Of a stretch of 64,000 bases of DNA, positions 1-7,836 are shown piece after piece. The DNA comes from Streptomyces sp. Edi2 (GTDB taxonomy: Bacteria; Actinomycetota; Actinomycetes; Streptomycetales; Streptomycetaceae): positions 1,178,001-1,242,000 of the forward strand of contig NZ_JBEJGX010000003.1 of NCBI RefSeq assembly GCF_040253635.1, written 5' to 3'. The translations under genes were made by a program, and so were the position numbers. The notes under the pieces are model-generated. The model searched no databases. It had not been told where the DNA came from and was given only the letters and a program-made list of their open reading frames with translations. Position 1 is the stretch's first letter. The number at the start of each line of letters is the position of its first letter.

Positions 1-150
1 GCGGCGGTTTCGCATGGCGATATAGCCCTCGACGAAGGCGATCTGGACGCCGCCCACGCCCTGGGTGCTCGACTGCCACTCGGCCTGCGTCAGGTCGAGA
101 TCGGGCCTCGGCCCGCCCACGAGCCGCTGCTCGGTGATGCTGTCGGTCAC
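1..150 (-). CDS. DUF397 domain protein (partial, runs off left edge)
   Basis: A GTG start at 150 is preceded on the minus strand by GGAGGAG about eight bases upstream. The 50 visible residues contain AEWQSSTQGVGGVQIAFVEG and YIAMRN, the pattern of the short actinobacterial DUF397 proteins that usually sit beside an XRE/helix-turn-helix partner. The C-terminal end lies outside the window and no XRE gene is visible on the right side. It follows the thiolase operon on the same strand but has its own ribosome binding site. Function unknown; family assignment by pattern only. Confidence 0.55.
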   Translation of the reverse strand, partial: MTDSITEQRLVGGPRPDLDLTQAEWQSSTQGVGGVQIAFVEGYIAMRNRR

Positions 151-263
151 GTGTCCCGCTCCTCCCGGATCGTCGTCCGCGGTCAGCCTAACCACTGGGT
201 CCGGGGAGGGACAGGGGACGTGGCGAGGCGGTGGAGTGGTGGTGGTGTGGTGGGTCCGGGGAG

Positions 264-285
264 GGGCGCGCCCTGCCGCGCGCCC
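264..285 (-). terminator. Possible terminator after the thiolase operon
   Basis: GGGCGCG at 264-270 pairs with CGCGCCC at 279-285 across an 8-nt loop, about 15 bases past the stop of the last thiolase-like gene. No clear U-tract follows, as is common in actinobacteria. The rest of 151-299 holds only GTGG-rich sequence. Confidence 0.35.
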
Positions 286-299
286 GCCCCCGGCGGGTG

Positions 300-1466
300 T
301 CAGGTGGCCGGCGCGTCGGCGCCCACCAGCCACATCGAGAAGAACTGGGAGCCGCCCCCGTACGCATGCCCCAACGCCAGCCGGGCACCGTCGACTTGGT
401 GGGCACCGGCCTGTCCGCGCACCTGGAGGGCGGCCTCCGCGAAGCGGATCATGCCGGAGGCGCCGATGGGGTTGGTGGACAGCACCCCGCCGGACGGGTT
501 GACGGGGAGGTCGCCGTCCAGCTCGGTGACGCCCGACTCGGTGAGCTTCCAGCCCTCCCCCTCCTCGGCGAAGCCCAGGTTCTCCAGCCACATCGGCTCG
601 TACCAGCTGAAGGGGACGTACATCTCGACCGCGTCGATCTGCCGGCGCGGGTCGGTGATACCGGCCTGCCGGTAGACATCGGCGGCGCAGTCCTTGCCAG
701 CCTGCGGGGAGACGAAGTCCTTGCAGGCGAAGAGGGTGGGTTCGCTGCGCATGGCCCCGCCGTGCATCCAGGCCGCAGGGTGCGGTGCGCGGGCGGCCCC
801 GGTGCGGTCGGTGAGGATCATCGCGCAGGCGCCGTCGGAGGACGGGCAGGTCTCGGAGTAGCGGATCGGGTCCCAGAGCATCGGCGAGGACCGGACCTTC
901 TCCAGGGTGATGTCGTGTTCGTGGAGGTGGGCGTAGGGGTTCTTGAGGGCGTTGCGGCGGTCCTTGTAGGCGACGAGGGAGCCGACGGTGTCCGGGGCGC
1001 CGGTGCGCCGCATATAGGCGCGGACGTGCGGGGCGAAGAAGCCGCCGGCGCCGGCCAGCAGGGGCTGCTGGAAGGGGATGGGCAGGGACAGGCCCCACAT
1101 GGCGTTGGACTCGGACTGTTTCTCGAAGGCGACGGTGAGGACGGTGCGGTGGACCCGGGCGGCGACGAGGTTCGCGGCGACCAGGGCGGTGGAGCCGCCG
1201 ACCGAGCCGGCGGTGTGCACCCGCAGCATCGGTTTGCCCACGGCGCCCAGGGCGTCGGCGAGGTACAGCTCGGGCATCATCACCCCCTCGAAGAAGTCGG
1301 GGGCCTTGCCGATCACCACGGCGTCGATGTCCGCCCAGGTCAACTCGGCGTCATCCAGGGCGCGTCGGGCCGCCTCGCGGACGAGTCCGGCGAGCGAGAC
1401 GTCGCGGCGCGCGGCGACGTGTGTGGTCTGGCCGATACCGACGACGGCCACGGGCTCCTTGCTCAT
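300..1466 (-). CDS. Thiolase-like (lipid-transfer/Ltp-type) protein A
   Basis: A 388-residue thiolase-fold protein of the SCP2/lipid-transfer group (N-terminal VAVVGIGQTTH, C-terminal HAYGGGSQF at about 367-375). Where a degradative thiolase has its nucleophilic cysteine, this one reads HTAGSVGGS (about 84-92) with no cysteine. It may therefore act as a retro-aldolase, like the steroid-pathway Ltp proteins, or as a non-catalytic partner, rather than as a classical thiolase. It overlaps the upstream thiolase-like gene by ATGA (1463-1466), so translation is coupled. Together with the DUF35 protein upstream it probably forms a thiolase-fold/OB-fold complex on acyl-CoA substrates. The exact reaction is inferred. 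Confidence 0.85.
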   Translation of the reverse strand: MSKEPVAVVGIGQTTHVAARRDVSLAGLVREAARRALDDAELTWADIDAVVIGKAPDFFEGVMMPELYLADALGAVGKPMLRVHTAGSVGGSTALVAANLVAARVHRTVLTVAFEKQSESNAMWGLSLPIPFQQPLLAGAGGFFAPHVRAYMRRTGAPDTVGSLVAYKDRRNALKNPYAHLHEHDITLEKVRSSPMLWDPIRYSETCPSSDGACAMILTDRTGAARAPHPAAWMHGGAMRSEPTLFACKDFVSPQAGKDCAADVYRQAGITDPRRQIDAVEMYVPFSWYEPMWLENLGFAEEGEGWKLTESGVTELDGDLPVNPSGGVLSTNPIGASGMIRFAEAALQVRGQAGAHQVDGARLALGHAYGGGSQFFSMWLVGADAPAT

Positions 1467-2515
1467 CGCTCACCTTCCAGGACGGCGACCAGGTTGTGCT
1501 GCAGGCACGGGCCCGAGGTGGCATGGGCGAGGGCGCGGTCGGAGGCGCCCCGCTGGATGCGGGCAGCCGCCTCGCCGAGGCGGATCAGGCCCGCGGCCAT
1601 GACGGGGTTGGCGGCGAGCGCGCCGCCGGACGGGTTGATGCACACCGTGCTGTCCGGCGCGTCGAGTTTCAGGGCGCGGCGCAGCACGACTTCCTGGGAG
1701 GTGAACGGGGCGTGCAGCTCGGCGGTGTCCACAGGCCGCTCGAAGGCGCCGGCGCGTTCGGCGGCGAGCCGGGTGGACGGTGAGTCGGTGAGGTCGCGGA
1801 CGCCCATGCTGTGGGCCTCGATGCGGTGGTCGAGGCCGCGGATCCAGGCGGGGCGGCCGGCCAGCCGGCGGGCGGTGTCGCCGGCGGCGAGGACGACGGC
1901 CGCGGCGCCGTCGCCGATCGGCGGGCAGTCGCCGGTCCGCAGCGGGGCGACCAGCGGTTCGCCCATGGGCACCTCGCCGCGCAGCTGGGCGTGCGGGTGG
2001 GTCGCGGCGGCCGCGCGGCTGCGGTCCGCGATGCCGGCCAGTTCCCGCTCGTCGGTCAGCCCCGCGTCGATCAGGGCCTGCGCCTGGAGGGCGGCGAGCG
2101 CGACGGAGTCGGGCCACAGCGGGGCGACGTAGTAGGGGTCGAGCTGGCGGGTGAGGACGTCGCGGACGCTGCCCGGCGAGGACTTGCCGTAGGCGTAGAC
2201 GAGTGCGGTCTCCGCCTCGCCGGTGAGGAGCTTCACCCAGGCCTCGTACAGCGCCCAGGCACCGTCCATTTCGACATGGGATTCGGAGATCGGCGGCCAG
2301 GCACCGACGCCGTCCAGGGCCATGGTGAAGGAGAAGGCCCGGCCGGCGAGGTAGTCGGAGGAGCCGGAGCAGGTGAAGTCGATGTCCCGGGCCGCCAGGC
2401 CGGTCTGCTCCAGCACGTCGTGGAGCACCGGCATCAGCATCTCGACCTCGGAGGTCTCCGCACTGTCGCGGACGTGATCGCTCTGCCCGAAGGCGACGAT
2501 GGCGACGTCGCGCAT
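1463..2515 (-). CDS. Thiolase-like (lipid-transfer/Ltp-type) protein B
   Basis: A 350-residue thiolase-fold protein (start MRDVAIVAFGQSDH, C-terminal ATSGPCLQHN). At the usual nucleophile position the sequence is SESHVEMDGA, again without cysteine. It is shorter than typical 390-residue thiolases and differs clearly from its downstream neighbour, so the two may form a heteromer rather than be recent duplicates. The start codon overlaps the DUF35 stop codon as TGATG at 2513-2517. The family is confident; the substrate is unknown, though neighbours suggest a CoA-linked side-chain degradation step. Confidence 0.83.
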   Translation of the reverse strand: MRDVAIVAFGQSDHVRDSAETSEVEMLMPVLHDVLEQTGLAARDIDFTCSGSSDYLAGRAFSFTMALDGVGAWPPISESHVEMDGAWALYEAWVKLLTGEAETALVYAYGKSSPGSVRDVLTRQLDPYYVAPLWPDSVALAALQAQALIDAGLTDERELAGIADRSRAAAATHPHAQLRGEVPMGEPLVAPLRTGDCPPIGDGAAAVVLAAGDTARRLAGRPAWIRGLDHRIEAHSMGVRDLTDSPSTRLAAERAGAFERPVDTAELHAPFTSQEVVLRRALKLDAPDSTVCINPSGGALAANPVMAAGLIRLGEAAARIQRGASDRALAHATSGPCLQHNLVAVLEGER

Positions 2516-3498
2516 CAGATCAGCTCCTTGTAGCTGTCGTAGTCGGCATCGGGTTCGCCGGTGGGGCGGTAGTGGTCGGGAAAGCGGCTGTCCCCGGCCC
2601 AGACGGGTTCGACGCGCAGGCCCATGCGGACCCGGTCGTACGGGATGCCGCCGATCCGGGCGTGCAGGGCCAGGTCGGCGCCGTCCAGGGCGATATGGGC
2701 GTAGACGTAGGGGACCTCGATGTCGAGGTTCTTGGCCTTGATGTTGACGATGCAGAAGGTGGTCACGGTGCCGCGGGGCCCGACCTCCACCTGGGTGTCG
2801 GTGGCGACGCCGCAGGTGGGGCAGGCGCCGCGGGGCGGCACGTAGACCTTGCGGCAGGAGGGGCAGCGCTCGCCCACGATCCGGTGGTCCGCGAGCGCCC
2901 CGAGGTAGCGGGACTGGGCGCGGCCGGGCGCATAGGTGTAGTCGAGCCGGGCGGGGGTGGTGATCCCGGTGACGGGGTCCGTGAACTCCCCGCTGTGCGG
3001 CGCCGGCCGGCCCACTCCTCCGGCGCTGTCGTCCGGCGCCGGCCGGCTCTCCTCGGCGGCGCCGTCGACCGGCTCGAAGCAGGCGATGTCGGTGATCGCG
3101 CCGGTGCGCTCCGGGGCCCAGCGGACCCGGACCCGCATGCCGGTGCGTACGGCGTCGGGGCCCGGCGCGTCCAGGGCGTGCAGCAGGGCGGTGTCGGCGC
3201 CGTCGAGCCGGACCAGGACCCAGGCGAAGGGGGTGGTGAGCGGCTGGCCGCGGCGGGGGGACGGGTTCCAGGCCCAGGTGGTGACGGTGCCGCTGGTGCC
3301 GACCTCGACCAGGTCGCGGATCTCCTCGGCGGTGACCGGATCGTACTCGACGGGTGGGACGACCACCCGGCCGTCGCTCGCCGTGACGCCGAGGACGGTG
3401 CGCTCACGCAGCCCGGTGAGGAAGGCGCTCTGCACGGGTCCGAGCGAGCGGGTGAACGGGAATTCCACGACGAGGGGCGCCGTGAGGACCTCTGGCAT
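2515..3498 (-). CDS. Tandem OB-fold (DUF35) protein with one zinc ribbon
   Basis: A 327-residue protein with two DUF35-like OB-fold halves. The N-terminal half (about 1-145) has lost its zinc cysteines. The C-terminal half (about 170-327) keeps a rubredoxin-like zinc ribbon, C212-x2-C215 and C226-x2-C229. DUF35 proteins are obligate partners of thiolase-fold enzymes, as in the Ltp2/ChsH2 steroid aldolase and the BbsA/BbsB thiolase, which fits the two thiolase-like genes directly downstream. AAGGAGCCCCGC precedes the ATG at 3498. The tandem arrangement with one degenerate half is unusual and may match the two different thiolase partners, one per half; that last point is inference. Confidence 0.82.
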   Translation of the reverse strand: MPEVLTAPLVVEFPFTRSLGPVQSAFLTGLRERTVLGVTASDGRVVVPPVEYDPVTAEEIRDLVEVGTSGTVTTWAWNPSPRRGQPLTTPFAWVLVRLDGADTALLHALDAPGPDAVRTGMRVRVRWAPERTGAITDIACFEPVDGAAEESRPAPDDSAGGVGRPAPHSGEFTDPVTGITTPARLDYTYAPGRAQSRYLGALADHRIVGERCPSCRKVYVPPRGACPTCGVATDTQVEVGPRGTVTTFCIVNIKAKNLDIEVPYVYAHIALDGADLALHARIGGIPYDRVRMGLRVEPVWAGDSRFPDHYRPTGEPDADYDSYKELI

Positions 3499-3513
3499 GC
3501 GGGGCTCCTTGGG

Positions 3514-4314
3514 TCAGGCGCGCCGGTAGACGGGCGGGCGCTTCTCGGCGAAGGCCCGGGAGCCTTCCTTGGCGTCGGCGGTGTCGAAGACCGGCCAGCC
3601 GCGGGCGAGTTCGGCCGCCAGCCCGTCGGTCTCGGTCATCCCGGCGGTTTCGTAGACGGAGGCCTTGACGGCTTCGACGGCGAGCGGTCCGCAGCCGTTG
3701 ACCAGTTCCGCGATCTCCAGGGCCTTGTCCAGCGCGGTGCCCTCGGGGACGACATGGCCGATCAGGCCGATGCGCTCGGCCTCGCGTGCGGGGTAGGGCC
3801 GCCCGGTGAGCAGCATCTCCAGGGCGTGGGTGCGGGGGATCTGGCGGGCGAGGCGGACGGTGGAGCCGCCGATGGGGAACAGCCCGCGCCGCACCTCGAA
3901 CAGCCCGAAGGTGGCGCCCTCGCCGGCCACGCGGATGTCGGTGCCCTGCAGGATCTCCGTCCCGCCCGCGACGCAGTACCCCTCGACGGCGGCGATCACG
4001 GGTTTGCGGGGGCGGTGGTGCCGCAGCATCGCCTTCCAGTGCAGGTCGGGGTCGGCGCGCAGCCGGTCGCGGTACTGCTCGCCGGCCATGCCGTCGCCCG
4101 CGAGGGCCTTGAGGTCCATGCCGGCGCAGAAGGTTCCGCCGGCGCCGGTGAGGACGACGGAGCGGATCGTGTCGTCCTCGTCGGCGGAGATCCAGCCGTC
4201 GTACAGGCCCACCAGCATCGGCAGCGAGAGTGCGTTCTTCGCCTCCGGCCGGTTGAGGGTGAGCACCAGTGTCGCGCCGATGCGCTCCACGGACAGATGT
4301 TCCGTACCACCCAT
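3514..4314 (-). CDS. Enoyl-CoA hydratase/isomerase (crotonase family)
   Basis: A crotonase-fold protein of 266 residues. I chose the ATG at 4314 because GGGAGGA lies eight bases upstream; an in-frame start at 4362 lacks such a site. Both glutamates used for hydration in mitochondrial enoyl-CoA hydratase appear conserved, in GLFEVRRGLFP and in HALEMLLTG. The oxyanion-hole region reads FCAGMDLKAL. First gene of the leftward operon with the DUF35 and thiolase-like genes, so it probably hydrates the enoyl-CoA whose product they cleave. Its leader carries a degenerate AAC-AG-GTT motif. Confidence 0.88.
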   Translation of the reverse strand: MGGTEHLSVERIGATLVLTLNRPEAKNALSLPMLVGLYDGWISADEDDTIRSVVLTGAGGTFCAGMDLKALAGDGMAGEQYRDRLRADPDLHWKAMLRHHRPRKPVIAAVEGYCVAGGTEILQGTDIRVAGEGATFGLFEVRRGLFPIGGSTVRLARQIPRTHALEMLLTGRPYPAREAERIGLIGHVVPEGTALDKALEIAELVNGCGPLAVEAVKASVYETAGMTETDGLAAELARGWPVFDTADAKEGSRAFAEKRPPVYRRA

Positions 4315-4338
4315 GTTCCGTCCTCCCGTCTCACGACG

Positions 4339-4352
4339 GAGAACAGGTTGCA
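4339..4352. promoter_or_regulatory. Degenerate KstR-like motif
   Basis: GAGAACAGGTTGCA matches the KstR pattern TnnAACnnGTTnnA at every defined position except the first (G for T). It lies in the echA-like gene's leader within the divergent promoter. On its own this is weak; it is listed because a perfect match occurs upstream of the acyl-CoA dehydrogenase at 25128. Confidence 0.3.
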
Positions 4353-4379
4353 GGAGCGGCACACCGACTTCAAGACCTT

Positions 4380-4396
4380 TCTGACAGGTAGTCAGA
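4380..4396. promoter_or_regulatory. 17-bp palindromic operator, copy 1 (TCTGA-N7-TCAGA)
   Basis: TCTGAC-AGGTA-GTCAGA is a perfect 6-bp inverted repeat with a 5-nt centre, located in the 165-bp gap between the divergent enoyl-CoA hydratase and acyl-CoA synthetase genes. The same TCTGA-N7-TCAGA layout recurs at 17309-17325 before the nitronate monooxygenase gene. The dimension suits a TetR- or GntR-type dimer. The regulator is not encoded in the window. Confidence 0.5.
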
Positions 4397-4479
4397 TTTC
4401 TTCGCCGTGGCCCTTCCCTGCTCCTTCCGGCGGCGCTCTAATGACCGCCAAGCCGACGCCCGCCCGGTCTGGAGGAGAC

Positions 4480-6108
4480 GTGGAGTACAACCTTGCCGAC
4501 CTCTTCGAGTCGATCGTCGACACGGTCCCGGACCGCGAGGCGCTGGTGTACGTCGACCATCCGGGGACCGGCAGCGAACGGCGGCTGACCTACGCCGAGC
4601 TGGACCGCGCCGCCAACCGCCTGGCCCACCACCTCGCCGACCGCGGCATCCGCCCCGGTCAGCACGTCGGGCTGCACCTCTACAACGGCATCGAATACCT
4701 CCAGGCCGTCTACGCCTGCCTGAAGATCCGCGCCGTTCCGGTGAACGTCAACTACCGCTACGTCGAGGAGGAGCTGGTCTACCTCTACCGGGACGCCGAC
4801 CTGGTGGCGCTGGTCTTCGACGCGGAGTTCACCGCGCGGGTGGCCGCCGCCCTCCCGCAGGCGCCCGGGCTGCGGCATCTCGTCCGGGTCGGCACCCCGC
4901 CCGCCGGTGCCCCCGAGCCGCCCGTCACGCCTGTCGCGCTCGCGGACGCCGAGGCCGCCGCCTCCCCCGCGCGGGACTTCGGGCCGCGCTCGGCCGACGA
5001 CCAAATCGTGATCTACACCGGTGGCACCACCGGCATGCCCAAGGGCGTGATGTGGCGCCACGAGGACCTGTTCTTCGCCGGAATGGGCGGCGGGGCACCA
5101 ACCGGTGAGCCGGTGACGCGGCCGCAGGAGCTGGCCGAGCGGGTCGCGGCCGGCGGCGACGGCATCGTCTTCTTCCCCGCTCCCCCGCTGATGCACGGCA
5201 CCTCCACCCTCACCACGTTCATCGCCTTCCACTTCGGCCAGAAGGTCGTCGTCCACCGCAAATACGTGCCCGAGGAGGTGCTGCGGACCATCGAGCGGGA
5301 GCGGGTCACCAGCGTGTCGCTGGTCGGCGATGCGATGCTGCGTCCGCTCGTCGACGCTCTCGGCGGGCCGCTCAAGGGCACCGACTGCTCCTCGCTGTTC
5401 AGCGTCAGCAGCTCGGGCGCGATCCTCTCCGAGACCGTACGCGCCCAGTTCGCCGCGCTGCTCCCGCACGTCATGCTGCTCAACAACTTCGGCTCGTCCG
5501 AGTCCGGGTTCAACGGCACCGCCACCGACGACTCCGGCCCTGGCAAGGGCTTCCGGCTGCACGTCAACTCCCGTACGGCAGTGGTGGACCTGGCGACCCA
5601 TGAGCCGGTGCCGGCCGGCGAGGTCGGCCGTATCGCGCTGCGCGGGCATGTCCCGCTGGGCTACTACAACGACCCGAAGAAGACCGCCGAGACCTTCTTC
5701 GAGGCGCACGGCGACCGGTGGGTGCTGCTGGGCGATATGGCGACCGTGGACGAGGCGGGCATCGTCACCGTCCTCGGCCGGGGCTCGCAGTGCATCAACT
5801 CCGGTGGCGAGAAGGTCTATCCGGAGGAGGTCGAGCAGGCGCTGAAGGCGCATCCGGACGTCTATGACGCGCTGGTGGCGGGCGTGCCGGACGAGCGGTG
5901 GGGCAGCCGTGTCGCGGCCGTGGTCCAACTGCGGGCCGGTGCGGCGCCGTTGGACCTGGAAGGCCTGCAGCACCACTGCCGGACCCGGTTGGCGGGGTAC
6001 AAGATCCCGCGTGCCGCCGTCTTCACCGACCACATCCAGCGTTCGCCCAGTGGCAAGGCGGACTATCGCTGGGCGCGGGCGGTGGCGGCGGGCGGGGGGA
6101 CGGGGTGA
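4480..6108 (+). CDS. Acyl-CoA synthetase (FadD-like)
   Basis: An AMP-forming acyl-CoA ligase of 542 residues. The phosphate-binding motif is YTGGTTGMPKG, the ribose/hinge region reads GDMATVDEAG, and the C-terminal catalytic lysine lies in RSPSGKADY. I chose the GTG at 4480 (MEYNLADLFES) because GGAGGAG ends two bases before it; an ATG at 4441 in the same frame would add 13 residues. Divergently transcribed from the hydratase/DUF35/thiolase operon and sharing its palindromic operator. It probably activates a carboxylic acid for that pathway; the acid is unknown. A G/C-rich 83-bp gap separates it from the convergent chorismate mutase gene. Confidence 0.88.
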   Translation: MEYNLADLFESIVDTVPDREALVYVDHPGTGSERRLTYAELDRAANRLAHHLADRGIRPGQHVGLHLYNGIEYLQAVYACLKIRAVPVNVNYRYVEEELVYLYRDADLVALVFDAEFTARVAAALPQAPGLRHLVRVGTPPAGAPEPPVTPVALADAEAAASPARDFGPRSADDQIVIYTGGTTGMPKGVMWRHEDLFFAGMGGGAPTGEPVTRPQELAERVAAGGDGIVFFPAPPLMHGTSTLTTFIAFHFGQKVVVHRKYVPEEVLRTIERERVTSVSLVGDAMLRPLVDALGGPLKGTDCSSLFSVSSSGAILSETVRAQFAALLPHVMLLNNFGSSESGFNGTATDDSGPGKGFRLHVNSRTAVVDLATHEPVPAGEVGRIALRGHVPLGYYNDPKKTAETFFEAHGDRWVLLGDMATVDEAGIVTVLGRGSQCINSGGEKVYPEEVEQALKAHPDVYDALVAGVPDERWGSRVAAVVQLRAGAAPLDLEGLQHHCRTRLAGYKIPRAAVFTDHIQRSPSGKADYRWARAVAAGGGTG

Positions 6109-6191
6109 GCAGGGCGGCTTGGCGGGTGGGGTGAGCGGGGCGGCTTGGCTGAGCGGCGCTTGCGGACAGGCTGGGCCGGGCGGGCCCGTGG

Positions 6192-6839
6192 TCAGGCTCC
6201 GGCGCAGACCGAGCGCAGCGAGCGGGCCAGGGCCGCCGTGTGCAGCGCGTCCAGGTTCCGCTGCTGGTGCACCCGCACCGCGGCCGCGGTCAGCAGCGGA
6301 GCGCAGTACGGCGCCGAACGGGCACGCGGGGAGCCGGCCAGGGCCCGCACCAGCGCGCCATTGATGCGGTTGATCTCCTTGCGGACCTCCTGGAGGTCGG
6401 GCCGCTCGGTGGGCGCCTGCGCCGGGTCCGCGTCCCACCGGCGGTACAGCCCGCGCTGCACGACCTTGTTGGCCTCGATCTGATCCCGGAAGACCCGCAC
6501 CGTGGCGGCCGGGTCGGCACCCAGCCGCCGGGCCTGGTCCGCCACCGTGTCCAGCACCTCCTGCTCACGCGCCGGATCGTCGATCGGGCTGCCGGTGCCC
6601 CACTTCGCCGCGGCCACCAGATCGCCGGTGGCCAGCCGCTCGGCGGACAGCGCGGCGAGCGGCCGGAGTTCGCCGTACGGCGAGTGCGCGGCGGCGGCAG
6701 GCGGTACGGGCGCGGCGGGCGGTGCGGAAGCGGCAGACGGCACGGCCGGCGCCGCGGCGGCCCCGCCGGTCCCGGTGAGCAGGACGGCCACGGCCGCGCC
6801 GAGGGCCAGGGCGCTCCGTAGCGAGGTGGTCAGGTGCAC
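6192..6839 (-). CDS. Secreted chorismate mutase (AroQ-gamma type)
   Basis: A predicted exported chorismate mutase, converting chorismate to prephenate outside the cytoplasm, similar to the Mycobacterium tuberculosis secreted enzyme. The N-terminus MHLTTSLRSALALGAAVAVL ends in an Ala-rich cleavage region; the helical domain follows with LAALSAERLATGDLVAAAKW and FRDQIEANKVVQ. Two cysteines near the C-terminus (YCAPLL and SVCAG) could make the disulfide known in that family. GTG at 6839 is preferred because AAAGG lies a few bases upstream; an in-frame GTG at 6860 is the alternative. It is not linked to aromatic amino acid genes here, so its role is unclear. Confidence 0.82.
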   Translation of the reverse strand: MHLTTSLRSALALGAAVAVLLTGTGGAAAAPAVPSAASAPPAAPVPPAAAAHSPYGELRPLAALSAERLATGDLVAAAKWGTGSPIDDPAREQEVLDTVADQARRLGADPAATVRVFRDQIEANKVVQRGLYRRWDADPAQAPTERPDLQEVRKEINRINGALVRALAGSPRARSAPYCAPLLTAAAVRVHQQRNLDALHTAALARSLRSVCAGA

Positions 6840-6957
6840 GGTCGGCGGCCTTTCTCTCACCCCGGGAACCCCGGGGAGATCAGCGGACGGCAGAGGGCCG
6901 GCCTCCGGAAGAACCGGGCGAGCAGGCCTCCCCGGACCGCGCGCAGCCCACGCGACA

Positions 6958-7035
6958 GGCTACGGCTACGGCTACGGCTACGGCTACGGCTACGGCTACG
7001 GCTACGGCTACGGCTACGGCTACGGCTACGGCTAC
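6958..7035. repeat. Perfect hexanucleotide tandem repeat (GGCTAC)13
   Basis: Thirteen exact copies of GGCTAC (78 bp) fill the space between the alpha/beta-hydrolase gene and the chorismate mutase gene, both on the minus strand. Read leftward the repeat is GTAGCC, and the first copy supplies the TAG stop codon of the hydrolase at 7032-7034. Absence of any mismatch suggests recent expansion or active slippage. Confidence 0.98.
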
Positions 7036-7724
7036 GGCGCCAGGAACGAGGTGACCGCGGCGAGGAATTCCCCCGGCCGCTCCTCGTGGACGAGATGGCC
7101 GGCCCCCTCCACCGTCACCAGACGGGCGTCGGGCATCCGCTCGGCCAGGCGGGCGAGGTGGTCCTGCGGGATATGGCTGGACTCGCCGCCGCCGATGACC
7201 AGGGTCGGTGCGGTGACCTTCGCCGGCGCGTCCCACCACGCGGGGTCGGGCGCATTGCGCTCCGCCACCACCGCGGTCTTGGCGTACCAGTCGAACGACT
7301 GCGGGCCGGCCGGTTGCTCCGGCACCTCCTGCGGCGGCTCGGCGGGCAGCGGCAGCGGCACTTCCTCCAGGACCAGCCGGTCCACCAGCTCGGGCCGGTC
7401 CGCGGCCAGCAGCAGTGCGGCCACCGCACCCATCGAGTGCCCGATCAGGGCCACCCGCTCCAGTCCGAGCGCCTGCAGGAAGCCGATCGCGTCGTCCCGC
7501 CACCGTTCGAAGCCGTACGCACCGGGCCAGTCGCTGAGGCCGTGGCCCCGCTGGTCGGGGGCGTAGACACGGTGGGTGCCGGCGAGCCGGCCGACCACGC
7601 CACGCCAGTCCTCGCCGTCCTCCCCGAGGCAGTGCAGCAGCACGGCCGGGGGCACGTCCTCCTCCCCCCATACCCGGTACGCCAGCTGGACCTCACCGAC
7701 CTGCACTTTCCGAACGTCACTCAT
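7032..7724 (-). CDS. Alpha/beta-fold hydrolase
   Basis: A 230-residue single-domain alpha/beta hydrolase. The nucleophile elbow is GHSMG, an upstream HCLGEDG probably forms the oxyanion loop, and the catalytic histidine is in GAGHLVHEE near the C-terminus. No signal peptide, so cytoplasmic. The natural substrate cannot be told from the fold (esterase, lactonase or haloperoxidase-like are possible). The stop codon TAG is formed by the adjacent GGCTAC repeat, so the C-terminus FLAP abuts repeat DNA. No strong ribosome binding site is seen before the ATG. Confidence 0.8.
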   Translation of the reverse strand: MSDVRKVQVGEVQLAYRVWGEEDVPPAVLLHCLGEDGEDWRGVVGRLAGTHRVYAPDQRGHGLSDWPGAYGFERWRDDAIGFLQALGLERVALIGHSMGAVAALLLAADRPELVDRLVLEEVPLPLPAEPPQEVPEQPAGPQSFDWYAKTAVVAERNAPDPAWWDAPAKVTAPTLVIGGGESSHIPQDHLARLAERMPDARLVTVEGAGHLVHEERPGEFLAAVTSFLAP

Positions 7725-7806
7725 GCGCTGGACGCTACCCGGGAGGTGTCGGCGTCACGCCCCTTGACGTGTTCGCCGCGCGCTGATTACTTGGATCAAC
7801 GGATGG

Positions 7807-7824
7807 CTACCGAATGATCGGTAG
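7807..7824. promoter_or_regulatory. Palindromic operator before paaK (PaaR-like core)
   Basis: CTACCGA-ATGA-TCGGTAG has perfect 7-bp arms and sits about 20 bp before the phenylacetate-CoA ligase start. The core ACCG-N6-CGGT has the spacing of the motif I recall for the TetR-type PaaR repressor in Corynebacterium, but the central CG and outer bases are not conserved. It overlaps the expected leader or promoter, consistent with repression. Confidence 0.45.
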
Positions 7825-7836
7825 GGACACGAGGCG

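Noticed and set aside
231..2132. 633-codon open frame on the plus strand opposite the thiolase-like genes
   Set aside because: It lies antisense to two well-recognised thiolase-fold genes; high GC removes stops. The Gly/Arg/Val-rich product has no domain.
6958..7035. Coding Tyr-Gly repeat protein on the plus strand (YGYGYG)
   Set aside because: The enclosing frames have no start with a ribosome binding site and overlap genes on the other strand; the repeat is intergenic.
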